64,000 bases of DNA. It comes from Fulvivirga sp. M361 (GTDB taxonomy: Bacteria > Bacteroidota > Bacteroidia > Cytophagales > Cyclobacteriaceae). The notes under the pieces are model-generated. The model saw nothing but the letters and a program-made list of their open reading frames with translations, made no database searches and was not told the DNA's origin. This document shows, in pieces, positions 48,465-57,573 of the stretch; the first letter of the stretch is position 1, and every line of letters starts with the position of its first letter. The stretch is from the NCBI RefSeq assembly GCF_007097395.1, contig NZ_VKDC01000005.1, forward strand, positions 248,001 to 312,000, read 5' to 3'. The position numbers and the translations under genes were made by a program.

Positions 48465-48970
48465 CTATCCAGCTTTGTTTTCCAGCCTGAAAAACAGCGT
48501 AGGCTTCCCTTCTACTTCCTTTTCTTCCTCGAAATCCATCCCCAATCTTTTGCAGACATTGACAGACCCTGTATTTGGCTTAGCCATGGTTGCGATCAGG
48601 TAATCAAAATTCAAATACTTGAAAGCATACTGTACCACTTCTTGCGAAGCTTCAGTAGCGTATCCGTTTCCAGTATGCTCAGGTAATAATGCGTAAAGCA
48701 GTTGCGGTTGATCCTCATCAAAAAAGCACCAAAGACCAACATATCCCATATAATTTCTATTGCTTGAATTGATTATTTTCCACAACTCCCAATTATCCTG
48801 GTTAAACCTTTCTTCCACTTCTTTGATAATGTCAGAAGAAAGAGATTCAGGAATTTCCTGATTGTCCCATAAAAACTCTCTTACGGAAGGATTTATATTC
48901 GTTTATGGAAAATTTCCAAATCGCTCCTATTCATTGGAATAAGCATTAGTCTGCCGGTTTGTAATTTCAT
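48465..48970 (-). pseudogene. GNAT acetyltransferase with a one-base frameshift
   Basis: The minus strand encodes a RimJ/RimL-like acetyltransferase in two frames. From the ATG at 48970 it reads MKLQTGRLMLIPMNRSDLEIFHK, then hits a stop; the +1 frame continues NPSVREFLWDNQEIPE and EVEERFNQDNWELWKII, with the acetyl-CoA motif LLPEHTGNGYATEASQEVV and ending VCKRLGMDFEEE. Restoring one base in the run at 48902-48904 (AAA instead of the expected AAAA on the coding strand) joins them into a normal 168-residue protein. Either a real inactivating deletion or a sequencing error in the run. Confidence 0.85.
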
Positions 48971-49141
48971 ATCTATACTTGACCAACGAGGCTCAGTGTA
49001 TCGCTAAAATGAGATTTAAGTAGCTCACTATATTTAAACTTCATGATGTATTAGCCTTCTGCTACAAGAACAAATTGCTTCAATCTCAAGGGCTTAGTTC
49101 GCATATTATCTCAGCGTTGGTTACCCGCTTTTTAGTATTTT

Positions 49142-50577
49142 TCATTCAATTTTTGAGGCCTCAAATCGTTGAACCTTAAAACCTGTCACCTTTCCTTTCT
49201 CCATTACAAAGTTGAAATATTCTCCATTCGTTCTTTCAAAAAAGGTGCTATCTGTTTCAGGAAGCACGAAAACTGGATCATCTAAAAATTCACCGGAAAG
49301 TTCAAGACCATTATCTTTTATAGCTATCTCGGCCTCTCCTAATTCAGGAAAGTGATATTTACCTGCATAATTCTGAAGTTCCTGATATGATTTTTCTCTG
49401 ATGACTCTTGTCTTTGGTTCAATACCAGGTAAACCATATTCTGTAGCTATGCTAAGCATTATTTCTTGTATAATACTTCCATTGTCTGAGTTAACCATTA
49501 TTACAACTGCCCGGGGAGTATCATGCCATGCTACAAGACGAGCCCTAAATCCTTCATCAGCGCCTCCATGTCCAAAAGTATGCTCACTAACCCCCGGGCC
49601 GAGACCATGATCGTTCTTCCCTGGCGTAAGCATTTCATTAACTGTTTTCACCTTCAATAACCCATCTTTCTGCGTTTGCTGTATCTCTTGGATTTCTTTG
49701 GCCCACAGTATAAGTTGTGAGGGGGTAGTCCATAGACCGGCTGCGGCCATTTCAGGATATATTGGCCATTTCCCTTCTACCTCAGCCCCGTTGGCCCGAT
49801 AGCCGGTGGCAGCAATGGAATGATACTGTTCAGGCAGTGGGTTTTCAAAAGTACTTGTGGTCATTCCCAGAGGGTCTAATACATTAATACATTAGACTGC
49901 ATAATTTCCGGGAATGGCTCTTTTTCAAAGTCTGTAATCATTAACTGCATAATCGTATACCCTCCACCAGAGTACATCCAACTTCCACCAGGTTCTTTAT
50001 AGACACGAACTGAATCTGTATTTCCTTTCCCATCTAACACTTCAGATACACCAGGTATTGTATCCCCCTTATCATATCCGGGAAATCCCCAAACGGTCAA
50101 TCCCGCCGTATGATTCAATATTCTTCGGGTGGTGACCTTTTCCTTTTCTGTAAACTCATTTTCGGGCAGCTTCCAGCTTGACAGGTAATTATTGACATTC
50201 GAATCCAAATGGATTACACCTTCCTCCGCCAGTTGGTGAGCCCTGAGGGCAGCAACTGGCTTGCTTATTGACCCGGCAAGGAACATTGTTTCAGTTGTTA
50301 CCGGACGGTTTTCCGAACTATCAGCCATTCCATAACCTTTAGCCCATTCAATTTGCCCCTCATTAATTACAGCAATGCTTACACCTGGAATACCAAGCTC
50401 CCTCATTCTTTCTTCAATCGTATAGTTTGCTATACTATCTCCTTGTATTTGGAGATTGGGCTGAAGGCCATTCTCTATTCTGGAGATTCTCTCACTTAAT
50501 AGTTCTTGGTCCTTTTCCGGTTCAGGGGAACAATTTACCAGAATTAATAATATCAGCAGAGTATTCAGAGGTTTCAT
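49142..50577 (-). pseudogene. serine hydrolase (class C beta-lactamase-like) split by an 8-bp duplication
   Basis: Two minus-strand frames together make one lipoprotein serine hydrolase. The first (from ATG 50577, lipobox LLILVNC) carries SxxK as Ser103-Ile-Ser-Lys106 in AGSISKPVAAL and the YSGGGY second motif, and stops at 49876. The second picks up at MTTSTFENPLPEQYH with the third motif HGGADEG and runs to 49142. At the break AATGTATT (coding strand) is present twice in a row, at 49878-49885 and 49886-49893. Deleting one copy gives ...SNVLDPLGMTTST... and an intact 475-residue protein (1428 bp, a multiple of three). Confidence 0.9.
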
Positions 50578-50907
50578 ATTTTTTGTGGTTTTGGTGCATA
50601 ACACTTAGTATAAAACAGTAGCAGATAAAATGCGATACCGATTTATATTGAAAGATAAGTATTTAACACAAAAGCGGTTTAAGTAAATTCTCAAACCTCT
50701 ATTGGTTTTATGTATGGTTCCGTATTGGGATAATGGGCTTGGAGGATACCTGGGTCAACTACACCTGCCATACCACTACAGCATACAGCACACCCTGTAT
50801 CTCCAATGAGGATAAAGTTGTCCGTCACCACTCCGCCTAAAATGTGTATAGCTCTCCACACAAACCATAAGATGATAGTATCCCACCGGGGCTATGGGAC
50901 TGTTTTA
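50578..50907. other. intergenic stretch with a weak minus-strand frame
   Basis: About 330 bases. A minus-strand frame without ATG is open for ~68 codons (about 50897-50694) and reads ILGGVVTDNFILIGDTG and then GMAGVVDPGILQAHY; it may be a gene fragment or chance, since the opposite strand is also open. Nothing else seen. Confidence 0.3.
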
Positions 50908-51531
50908 TCACATCTCACCAATCTTTCGATATATTTCCCGTTTAGAATTTTCAAATATTTCTCCGCCAAACTCTTCGTTGTCCAGTGAAATTGTGGTAAT
51001 GTCGTTTATACCCATTATCCCAAATACAAACTTCAGGTAGGTTGTCTGGAAATTCATATGTTCGTTTTTTTCGTTTACCCCGTAGCCGGTATCACCTCTG
51101 CTGGATAATATAAACAGTTTCTTGTCTTTGAGAAGACCTACATAGTCTCCATCGGGTTCCCCGGAACGAAATTTCCAGGTTTCGTAGATCCGCATAAGTT
51201 GGTCGATATACGATTTTAATCCGCTTGGTATTGACCAGTTGTACATGGGCGTTCCGATTACGTAAATATTGTGTTCCTTGAATTCTTTGACCAATTTGTC
51301 GCTGAACTTAACCCCGGATTGATTTTCTTCGGTTCTGTCATGTGGTGTAATAAAAGCACTTGCAATCCATTTTTCATCAATCGGAGGAATTTGTTCCAGC
51401 CCAACTTCCCTGTAAGAAAAATGGTCGTCCGGTTTTTTCTTTTTCCAGTTCTCTACAAAAAGCTGCGTTAGCTTTCTACTATGCGATCTTTCATTTCTCA
51501 CACTTGCATTAATAATAAGTACTTTGTTCAT
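50908..51531 (-). CDS. NAD(P)H-dependent flavodoxin-like oxidoreductase (AzoR/MdaB type)
   Basis: A 207-residue flavodoxin-fold quinone or azo reductase. N-terminal VLIINASVRNERSHSRKLTQLFVENW is the FMN phosphate-binding loop with S-x-R-x-x-S-x-S; PMYNWSIPSGLKSYIDQLMRIYETWKF is the conserved FMN-isoalloxazine motif; SSRGDTGYG follows. It likely performs two-electron reduction of quinones under stress. Crp/Fnr-type regulator lies just upstream in the same direction, 66 bp away, and may control it. Confidence 0.9.
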   Translation of the reverse strand: MNKVLIINASVRNERSHSRKLTQLFVENWKKKKPDDHFSYREVGLEQIPPIDEKWIASAFITPHDRTEENQSGVKFSDKLVKEFKEHNIYVIGTPMYNWSIPSGLKSYIDQLMRIYETWKFRSGEPDGDYVGLLKDKKLFILSSRGDTGYGVNEKNEHMNFQTTYLKFVFGIMGINDITTISLDNEEFGGEIFENSKREIYRKIGEM

Positions 51532-51596
51532 TTCTCTTGATTTTCGAGTTATGATACAAAGCTCGTTATCGGAAAAATTAAAAAAATTGACCTAGT

Positions 51597-52178
51597 TCAA
51601 TAGGGTTTATTTTTTGTTCGAATCCTACTTAAAAACTCGGCAGAGATCCCCAGGTAAGAAGCAATTAAATATTGCGGCATTTTATCCGCTACTTCAGGAT
51701 AGTTTTCCAAAAAATCGAAATAGCGTTGCTCTGCATCAAACACGTTGTTGAAAACAATTCTTTTTTGTAAGCTCCCAAGATAATTCTCAAGAATAATCCT
51801 GAAAAAGCGTTCAAGTTTTGGGATTTGCTTCAACATTTCTTGAAATGAATCATATCTGATTTGTAGTAATTCAGTCTTTTCAATCGCCTGAATATTATAC
51901 ATTGAAGGACTTTGCTTTTGAAAACTCTCTATATCCGTCGCCCACCATTGATCAATGGCAAAATACAGAATTTCCTCTTTACCATTTTCGGAGTTTATGT
52001 AAAAAGCTTTTAGTGCTCCTCGAATAACAAAATTGTCCGTTCGACAAGTCTCTCCGTTTCTCAGCAGGTAGTCTCCTTTTTCCAGTGTTTTTTCAGTCCA
52101 GAAATTCTTAAATATAATTTCTTCTTCAGTGTCTAGCTTAACATATTTTGAAACGGATTTGATCAAAGGTTCCTTCAT
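51597..52178 (-). CDS. Crp/Fnr family transcriptional regulator
   Basis: A 193-residue regulator. An N-terminal cyclic-nucleotide-binding-like beta roll (FKNFWTEKTLEKGDYLLRNGETCRTDNFVIRGALKAFYINSENGKEEILYFAIDQWWATDIESF) is followed by a C-terminal winged HTH (NYPEVADKMPQYLIASYLGISAEFLSRIRTK). This is the common short Bacteroidota Crp-like form. The phosphate-binding residues of a true cAMP site are not apparent, so ligand unknown. Located between GH20 and the flavodoxin-like reductase, which is the likely target by position. Confidence 0.92.
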   Translation of the reverse strand: MKEPLIKSVSKYVKLDTEEEIIFKNFWTEKTLEKGDYLLRNGETCRTDNFVIRGALKAFYINSENGKEEILYFAIDQWWATDIESFQKQSPSMYNIQAIEKTELLQIRYDSFQEMLKQIPKLERFFRIILENYLGSLQKRIVFNNVFDAEQRYFDFLENYPEVADKMPQYLIASYLGISAEFLSRIRTKNKPY

Positions 52179-52217
52179 CCAATTTTTTTGTCAACATTGA
52201 AGGTGAAAAGCTCAAAA

Positions 52218-53924
52218 TCAGTTTTCTGATTCATCGCTGTTTTTGAACACATGTTTAGCGTAGTTGATGTCTAATGCATGGTATATACTTTTAAAACTCC
52301 CTAGTCTCAACTTAAAATCGGGCCAATTATTACTTTCTTTCGGCGACCACAAAACTTCTGATAAGGCGGTCATTCTTGGGAAAAACATATATTCTGCATG
52401 TTCTTCAGAATCAATATATTCTGTCCATAAGTTAGCTTGCCCTCCTAAAATATATTTTCGTTTGTCTTCTTCCAATTCTTCAGGGATCGGATCAAAGGCA
52501 TACACTTTTTCAACCGGCAAAAAGCCCCCAATAGCCAGGGGCTCCTGTTCTCTGTCTTCTGATTGATAATGATCAAAATAGCAATGTGAATTAGGACTCA
52601 TAATTACATTGTGATTAGCTCTTGAGGCGGTGATACCTCCTTCATTACCACGCCACGACATTACTGTAGCATTAGGGGCCAGACCACCTTCTAAAATTTC
52701 GTCCCACCCGATAATATTTTTGCCCTTACTATTTACAAATCTTTCAACGCGTTTAATGAAATAGCTCTGCAATTCATGTTCATCTGCCAGGCCTTCTTCC
52801 TTTTTTCTTTTTTGGCATTGCGGGCACCTTTTCCAATTTTCCTTCGGACATTCGTCTCCGCCAATATGTATATAGTTGGAAGGGAATAATTCCATCACTT
52901 CCCGGAGCACATTTTCGATAAAAACAAAGGTTTCTTCGTTTCCTGCACAATACACGTCATTATAAACGCTCCATGATTCCTGTACTATCTTAGGCTGACC
53001 GTTGACCTGTGCTCGTTTCGAAACCTCCGATATCCTATCATTGGGAACTATAGAAGGTTCTGAAGGAAAACAACTCAAAAAAGGATAGGCTGCAATAGCC
53101 GCACTACCATGACCAGGAAGTTCTATCTCAGGAATTACCGTAATATGCCGTGAAGCGGCATAAGCAACAATATCCTTAATTTCTTCCTGCGTATAAAATC
53201 CGCCATGTTTTGTATTATCATTTGCGGTTCCCGGAAAAGGGCCAACAATGGTGCCGTTTCTCCACGCTCCAACCTCTGTTAATTTCGGATATTTTTTTAT
53301 TTCTATTCGCCAACCCTGATCTTCGGTTAAATGCCAATGAAAAGTGTTCATTTTATGTATGGCTAACCAGTCGATGTATCTTTTGACGAATTCGACGGAG
53401 AAAAAATGCCTTGCTACATCCAAATGCATTCCCCGATAGGCAAATCGCGGAGCATCTTTAATCATAGTAGCAGGAATGGTTAGCTCTCCTGTACTTTTTG
53501 CAGGTCCTGTTTCTGAGGGTAATAATTGACGCAAAGTTTGTATACCATAAAACACTGCCCTGGGAGTTTTACCTGAAATAATAACCTTGTCATATTCCAC
53601 CAGTAAGTTGTATTCCTCTTCTAACGAAAGTGACGTATCTAATTCCAAATAAATATTTCCATTTCCCTTACTATCGAAAGTAATCGTTTGTCTGCTGACA
53701 GAGCTAAGCAATTCAGCCAGATAGTTACCTTCCGAGACAAGCCCTTCATCTCCCGATACCTTTGTCTTGCCATCTATACTATACCGGCCATCCATCATTT
53801 GTAAGGATTGTGGTTTCGGAATGATCAGGTAATCTTCCGGGGTATTGGGTATTTCTTTTAACCTGTTAGTGCAAGAGTACAGGGTAAAGAGGCAGGTCAG
53901 CAGGAATAGAATATTTTTGATCAT
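52218..53924 (-). CDS. beta-N-acetylhexosaminidase, GH20, lipoprotein
   Basis: A 568-residue GH20 enzyme removing terminal GlcNAc or GalNAc. Lipobox at LYSC (Cys18). N-terminal GH20b domain (~25-155; LIIPKPQSLQMMDG, VFYGIQTLRQLL), then the catalytic barrel: FAYRGMHLDVARHFFSVEFVKRYIDWLAIHKMNTFHWHLTEDQGWRIEIKKYPKLTEVGAW, and the catalytic pair Asp357-Glu358 in HIGGDECPK, which holds the substrate acetamido group and protonates the bond. The four Cys near 361-370 (CP...CPQC) may bind metal. Normal length, intact. Expected to act on chitin or glycoprotein oligosaccharides in the periplasm. Confidence 0.97.
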   Translation of the reverse strand: MIKNILFLLTCLFTLYSCTNRLKEIPNTPEDYLIIPKPQSLQMMDGRYSIDGKTKVSGDEGLVSEGNYLAELLSSVSRQTITFDSKGNGNIYLELDTSLSLEEEYNLLVEYDKVIISGKTPRAVFYGIQTLRQLLPSETGPAKSTGELTIPATMIKDAPRFAYRGMHLDVARHFFSVEFVKRYIDWLAIHKMNTFHWHLTEDQGWRIEIKKYPKLTEVGAWRNGTIVGPFPGTANDNTKHGGFYTQEEIKDIVAYAASRHITVIPEIELPGHGSAAIAAYPFLSCFPSEPSIVPNDRISEVSKRAQVNGQPKIVQESWSVYNDVYCAGNEETFVFIENVLREVMELFPSNYIHIGGDECPKENWKRCPQCQKRKKEEGLADEHELQSYFIKRVERFVNSKGKNIIGWDEILEGGLAPNATVMSWRGNEGGITASRANHNVIMSPNSHCYFDHYQSEDREQEPLAIGGFLPVEKVYAFDPIPEELEEDKRKYILGGQANLWTEYIDSEEHAEYMFFPRMTALSEVLWSPKESNNWPDFKLRLGSFKSIYHALDINYAKHVFKNSDESEN

Positions 53925-54417
53925 TTTATAGATACCTTTTTAGGTTAGTTTTCATAATCACACCCGGGAATTCGGTAAACGTACAAATTTGTCCGTTTAT
54001 TTCTCTTACCTACGGATCCGAATCCAGCAGATGGTGATTTCCTGCCATTACTTATACAAGATGTTGTGTTGCGTATTTATTAAACCCCTGGAGCGCATTT
54101 TAAGCAAAACGTAATGGGTTCCCATTTTCCTTGTTAAGGGTTGAGCATTTAGCATTTGCAATGTGTATATTTTTGCTACACTTATTTTGATTAACTTCAA
54201 TGGTAAAGTTTTGAGACATCAAACCCTAAAAGCTAACTCTAAAAGTACACTCGGAGTAAGAATCCTATTCCTGAATCAGCACGCATGACACTGTCGCTCT
54301 AGGCACGCAAGATAAGGGACGCCAGAAAGTAATATTCATAGTGGCGCAGTTTCCAAGAAGCACAGAAGCTCAATTTGCACTGAATCCACATTCATTTCAT
54401 GGCTCATGTTAAAGACT
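53925..54417. other. intergenic region with repeat copy 1
   Basis: About 490 bases. The left part holds the 103-bp repeat. The remaining 340 bases to 54417 have no recognisable gene or RNA. Confidence 0.5.
53975..54077. repeat. 103-bp direct repeat, copy 1
   Basis: Nearly identical (about 97 of 103 bases, same length) to 54948-55050. Near its left end it contains a 22-bp palindrome (53977-53998, arms AAACGTACAAA and TTTGTCCGTTT, one mismatch). It lies 50 bp before the start of the GH20 gene on the minus strand, so it may contain its promoter or operator. Confidence 0.9.
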
Positions 54418-54921
54418 TTAATTTACCATTTCTAAAAGTTCAGAAGCCCATTCTAACTGCTCAGCTGATTTTTCAACAAATTCAATTGATTTTGTATCCA
54501 TATATTTTCCATCCGGCGTTATCCAACGTATCATCTTGCCACCCCAGAAATAGTACCTGGATTCCTTTAAGGTGGTTTTGTTATCATCGTAATCCGGCTG
54601 AGTAGGAGGCATATTATAACTAAAGTCTTTCCTGAATATAAAGCAGATTTTATTGTTGAGATAGTAATATTCAGACTCAGATTGCCCCATGTGTCCGTAA
54701 TACTTTGCCTTAATTAGCCGAACTTCTTTGGAGTCCTTAAATGCGGTTAGTTCTCCACCTTCGGATGAATTCTCAAAATCATCTTGGGTTAGTTTCTTGT
54801 AGGTTGATTTATTATCCTGTGTTTCCTTATACAGCTTTCTGATTTCCATGATTTCGTCCGCTTGACTGAAAACAACTATACTAAGAATTAAGAATAAGAA
54901 ACTCAGGAAAGTCTGCTTCAT
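54418..54921 (-). CDS. secreted protein of unknown function, between direct repeats
   Basis: A 167-residue protein with a Sec signal peptide (MKQTFLSFLFLILSIVVFSQA). The mature part is polar with a helical start (DEIMEIRKLYKETQDNKSTYKKL) followed by alternating strands rich in Tyr and Lys (EVRLIKAKYYGHMGQSESEYYYLNNKICFIFRK), as in small periplasmic ligand-binding or lipocalin-like proteins. No family recognised. Flanked by the two copies of a 103-bp direct repeat. Confidence 0.75.
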   Translation of the reverse strand: MKQTFLSFLFLILSIVVFSQADEIMEIRKLYKETQDNKSTYKKLTQDDFENSSEGGELTAFKDSKEVRLIKAKYYGHMGQSESEYYYLNNKICFIFRKDFSYNMPPTQPDYDDNKTTLKESRYYFWGGKMIRWITPDGKYMDTKSIEFVEKSAEQLEWASELLEMVN

Positions 54922-54947
54922 GAAAGTCTATTGTCCGTAACAATTAA

Positions 54948-55050
54948 GTAAACGTACAAATTTGTATGTTTATTTCTCTTACCTACGGATCCGAATCCAG
55001 CAGATGGTGATTTTCTGCCATTACTTATACCAAATGTTGTGTTCCGTATT
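54948..55050. repeat. 103-bp direct repeat, copy 2
   Basis: Second copy, six mismatches to 53975-54077. The palindrome lies at 54950-54971 (arms AAACGTACAAA and TTTGTATGTTT), again with a single mismatch, at a different position from copy 1, so the ancestral site was a perfect dyad. The right end overlaps the stop codon of the quinone-oxidoreductase gene. The left end lies 27 bp before the start of the small secreted protein. Confidence 0.9.
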
Positions 55051-56050
55051 ATTCAGCCATTGCCAAAACGGTTCTCCCCTTTAGCTTTCCGTCAAGCATT
55101 CGTTCAATCTGATGCTGTATCCCGTCAAGGTCAATTATGCTGCAAGTATCGTCTAATTGTTTTGGTTTCCATTCGGAGGCTAACTTTTCCCATACCTTTG
55201 TTCTATATTTCATTGGGTAGTTTTGAGAATCAATTCCAATGAGTGTAACACCCCTCAGTATAAAAGGAAAAACGGTTAAGTCTATTTTTGGTGATGCGAC
55301 ATTACCACAACAAGTCACTACACCGGTCGAACTTGTGGATTTAATAATGTTTTCAAGAATTACGCCTCCTACGGTGTCTATTGCACCGGCAAACAGAGGT
55401 TTCAACAATGGCTTTTTATCAAAACTTTCAATCTCACTTCGCAATACTATTTCTTTTGCACCAAGGTGAATCAAATAGTCCTGTTCTGCCTCTTTTCCCG
55501 TTATTGCCACCACTGAATAACCCAGTTTACTCAATATCGAAACGCTTAATGCACCAACTCCACCCGTAGCGCCGGAAACCACTATTTTCCCATCTTCCGG
55601 TTTTATCCATTCTGTCAGCCTTAATACGGACATCCCTGCTGTCAATCCGGCTGTCCCATATATCATGGCTTCCTTCATAGTCAATTGCTCAGGCAATTTC
55701 ACTGCCCATTCGGATGGAACTTGAATATATTCAGCAAATCCGCCATCCGTATTCATTCCCAGATCATAACTGGTAACAATTACTTTTTCTCCAGCTTTTA
55801 GTGTTTCACTGTTCGATTTTTCTATTATTCCTACGGCATCAATACCTGGGGTATGGGGATAGTTTCTGGTTACTCCTTTATTTCCTGTAGCCGACAATGC
55901 ATCTTTATAATTTAAGGAGCTGTAGTGCACTTTGACTAAAATCTCATTTTTGCTTAAAGGCCTGAATTCCATTTCTCTGACCGAACCGATGTAATTACCC
56001 TCTCTCTCTTCAACACGAAATGCCTTAAACGTAGAATTATTCTGTTCCAT
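55049..56050 (-). CDS. YhdH/YhfP family quinone oxidoreductase
   Basis: A 333-residue medium-chain dehydrogenase of the acryloyl-CoA-reductase/YhdH group. Motifs: YSSLNYKDALSATGNKGVTRNYPHTPGIDAVG, VIVTSYDLGMNTDGGFAEYIQVP, and the cofactor motif VVSGATGGVGALSVSILSKLGYSVVAITGK; no zinc ligands. It ends with MLDGKLKGRTVLAMA, as usual for the group. NADPH-dependent reduction of quinones or acryloyl-CoA is likely. Divergent from an HxlR regulator, the standard partner of such enzymes. Confidence 0.93.
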   Translation of the reverse strand: MEQNNSTFKAFRVEEREGNYIGSVREMEFRPLSKNEILVKVHYSSLNYKDALSATGNKGVTRNYPHTPGIDAVGIIEKSNSETLKAGEKVIVTSYDLGMNTDGGFAEYIQVPSEWAVKLPEQLTMKEAMIYGTAGLTAGMSVLRLTEWIKPEDGKIVVSGATGGVGALSVSILSKLGYSVVAITGKEAEQDYLIHLGAKEIVLRSEIESFDKKPLLKPLFAGAIDTVGGVILENIIKSTSSTGVVTCCGNVASPKIDLTVFPFILRGVTLIGIDSQNYPMKYRTKVWEKLASEWKPKQLDDTCSIIDLDGIQHQIERMLDGKLKGRTVLAMAE

Positions 56051-56121
56051 CTTTTATCTCTTAATTTGGCTTATTTTTGAGTAAATGTCAGAAGAAATAT
56101 TTCGCTGATCAATAACGTACA

Positions 56122-56143
56122 AAATGTTAGCATACGAACATTT
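56122..56143. promoter_or_regulatory. candidate HxlR operator
   Basis: An inverted repeat AAATGTT (56122-56128) and AACATTT (56137-56143) with an 8-nt spacer lies between the divergent quinone-oxidoreductase and HxlR genes. HxlR/QorR/YodB-type regulators bind such dyads in the shared promoter region. Inferred. The decamer AACGTACAAA seen in the direct repeats also occurs next to it (about 56114-56123). Confidence 0.5.
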
Positions 56144-56185
56144 AATTCCGTTTTTAGCGTTTTCAAGATTTTAAGGGAAGAAAAA

Positions 56186-56512
56186 ATGAAAAAAAGTTAT
56201 TGCCCGATTGATACATTTATAAATGTGCTCAAAGGAAAACGAAAAGCAACCATCATTTTACACCTTTTTCAAGGAGATAAAAGATATGGTGAACTGGTTA
56301 AATTATTAACAGACATCAGCGAGCGTATGCTGACCAAACAGCTTAAAGAATTAGAAACGGACGGCTTGATCAACCGGACTGTTTTCCCTGAAGTTCCGCC
56401 AAGAGTTGAATACAGCTTAACAAAACTTGGTAAAGAAATCCACCCTGCTCTTAAGGGGATGTATAAAGGAGGCATTCTTTTTGAAAAAACTATGGATGAA
56501 CCTCAGCATTAA
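56186..56512 (+). CDS. HxlR family transcriptional regulator
   Basis: A 108-residue winged-helix regulator. PIDTFINVLKGKRKATIILHLFQGDKRYGELVKLLTDISERMLTKQLKELETDGLINRTVFPEVPPRVEYSLTKLGKEIHPAL is the canonical HxlR domain, including the P-P-R-V-E-Y-x-L-T wing. A Cys at residue 5 (SYCPIDT) is where redox-sensing family members (YodB, HypR) keep theirs, so it may sense electrophiles or quinones. Its divergent partner is a quinone oxidoreductase. Confidence 0.95.
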   Translation: MKKSYCPIDTFINVLKGKRKATIILHLFQGDKRYGELVKLLTDISERMLTKQLKELETDGLINRTVFPEVPPRVEYSLTKLGKEIHPALKGMYKGGILFEKTMDEPQH

Positions 56513-56764
56513 TTTTTGATATTGCTCTGTCGATGTGATGCGGCTTTCCAATGTGCCATACGATGGTAGCCGGTAAGACGTAGTAACCTACTTCTGGGAG
56601 GTTATGCATTTTATCCATTGTTGTTATTACAAATCCTATTCCTAAACCGATAGTATAACGCTACCGCTAGATGCTTGCCAGGGCGGGTATTTTACGAATG
56701 AGTCAGTAAGAAAATTCTATTCAACAGTTCAGTTATATTTACACCGGACCAACTTAAGCACATT

Positions 56765-57214
56765 ATGAAGCCCAGAATGAAAAGTTATGGAAAAGCCAAA
56801 AACGAAATACTACATCACCTGGCTAAAGAAACAACAGCGGTAAAAGTGCTTGCAAAAAATATGGGGATGAAAGCCAGCCTGATCGAATATTTGATAGGTG
56901 AGCTGTCCAACTACGGTTTAGTGTATTCAACAGGCCACTCAGAAAATATTAGCGCATCAATCACTCCAAAGGGCAGAGTATTCATCGACAACAATGGATT
57001 CCCGGAAACTCTGACAGCAGTTTGTGTAGAATACGTTAGGAGTAATATTGCAACGATCTTATCAATAGTCGCCATAGCAATTAGTGCATTAGCTTTGTAC
57101 AATGGGTGGAGCAGAGAGAAAACAAAATCCCGATGGTCAATCATGCCACCAACACCTCCCCCCTCGGAATCATCCTTCCCTGATAGCCTGGAAACCGACC
57201 AATATTCTCCTTAA
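56765..57214 (+). CDS. winged-helix membrane protein, unknown
   Basis: A 149-residue protein. The N-terminal ~80 residues look like a winged helix (EILHHLAKETTAVKVLAKNMGMKASLIEYLIGELSNYGLVYSTGH), then one membrane helix (NIATILSIVAIAISALALYNGW, about 98-118) and a Pro/Ser-rich tail. The HTH plus membrane anchor would place a DNA-binding or scaffold domain at the membrane. No family recognised; fold inferred by eye. Confidence 0.65.
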   Translation: MKPRMKSYGKAKNEILHHLAKETTAVKVLAKNMGMKASLIEYLIGELSNYGLVYSTGHSENISASITPKGRVFIDNNGFPETLTAVCVEYVRSNIATILSIVAIAISALALYNGWSREKTKSRWSIMPPTPPPSESSFPDSLETDQYSP

Positions 57215-57389
57215 CGATCTTTTTATCCTTATATATGCTTTTTTATTGTCATTGCCCGATCAAAAGGGAAGCAGGTCCAGACTCAATCTCCGTTTCCCTG
57301 ATTTGTAGTCATTCGCGCCATCCTTCAACTCATTACCAAACAGCCTATTATAAATCAAAAAGCTTAACAGTCATTATTGGGCACAAAAA

Positions 57390-57424
57390 AAGGCATTAGT
57401 TATATCAATGATAACTAATGCCTT
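57390..57424 (-). terminator. strong terminator hairpin on the minus strand
   Basis: A 14-bp perfect stem (AAGGCATTAGTTAT with its complement) and 7-nt loop; on the minus strand it is followed by a run of seven T. It sits directly next to the 15-bp copy of the tRNA-Thr 3' end, mirroring the real tRNA-terminator arrangement at 59031-59148. Confidence 0.85.
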
Positions 57425-57428
57425 AGAA

Positions 57429-57443
57429 TGAGCCCCCAGTCGG
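57429..57443 (-). repeat. 15-bp copy of the tRNA-Thr 3' end (candidate att site)
   Basis: TGAGCCCCCAGTCGG is identical to 59073-59087, the last bases of the tRNA-Thr gene. It is the kind of short tRNA 3'-end duplication left by tyrosine-recombinase integration. The bases to its right do not make a tRNA T-arm, so no tRNA exists here. Confidence 0.55.
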
Positions 57444-57573
57444 CTCAGGATAACCCTATTTTAAAGCAATCAAGACCTACCTGTAAAGTTTTCCTGTTGA
57501 GTTCAGCCAACTATCTCCCCCTTTGCCTATCTCCTATTCCCTACTTACCTTTAATTAAAACATCACTTGAAAT

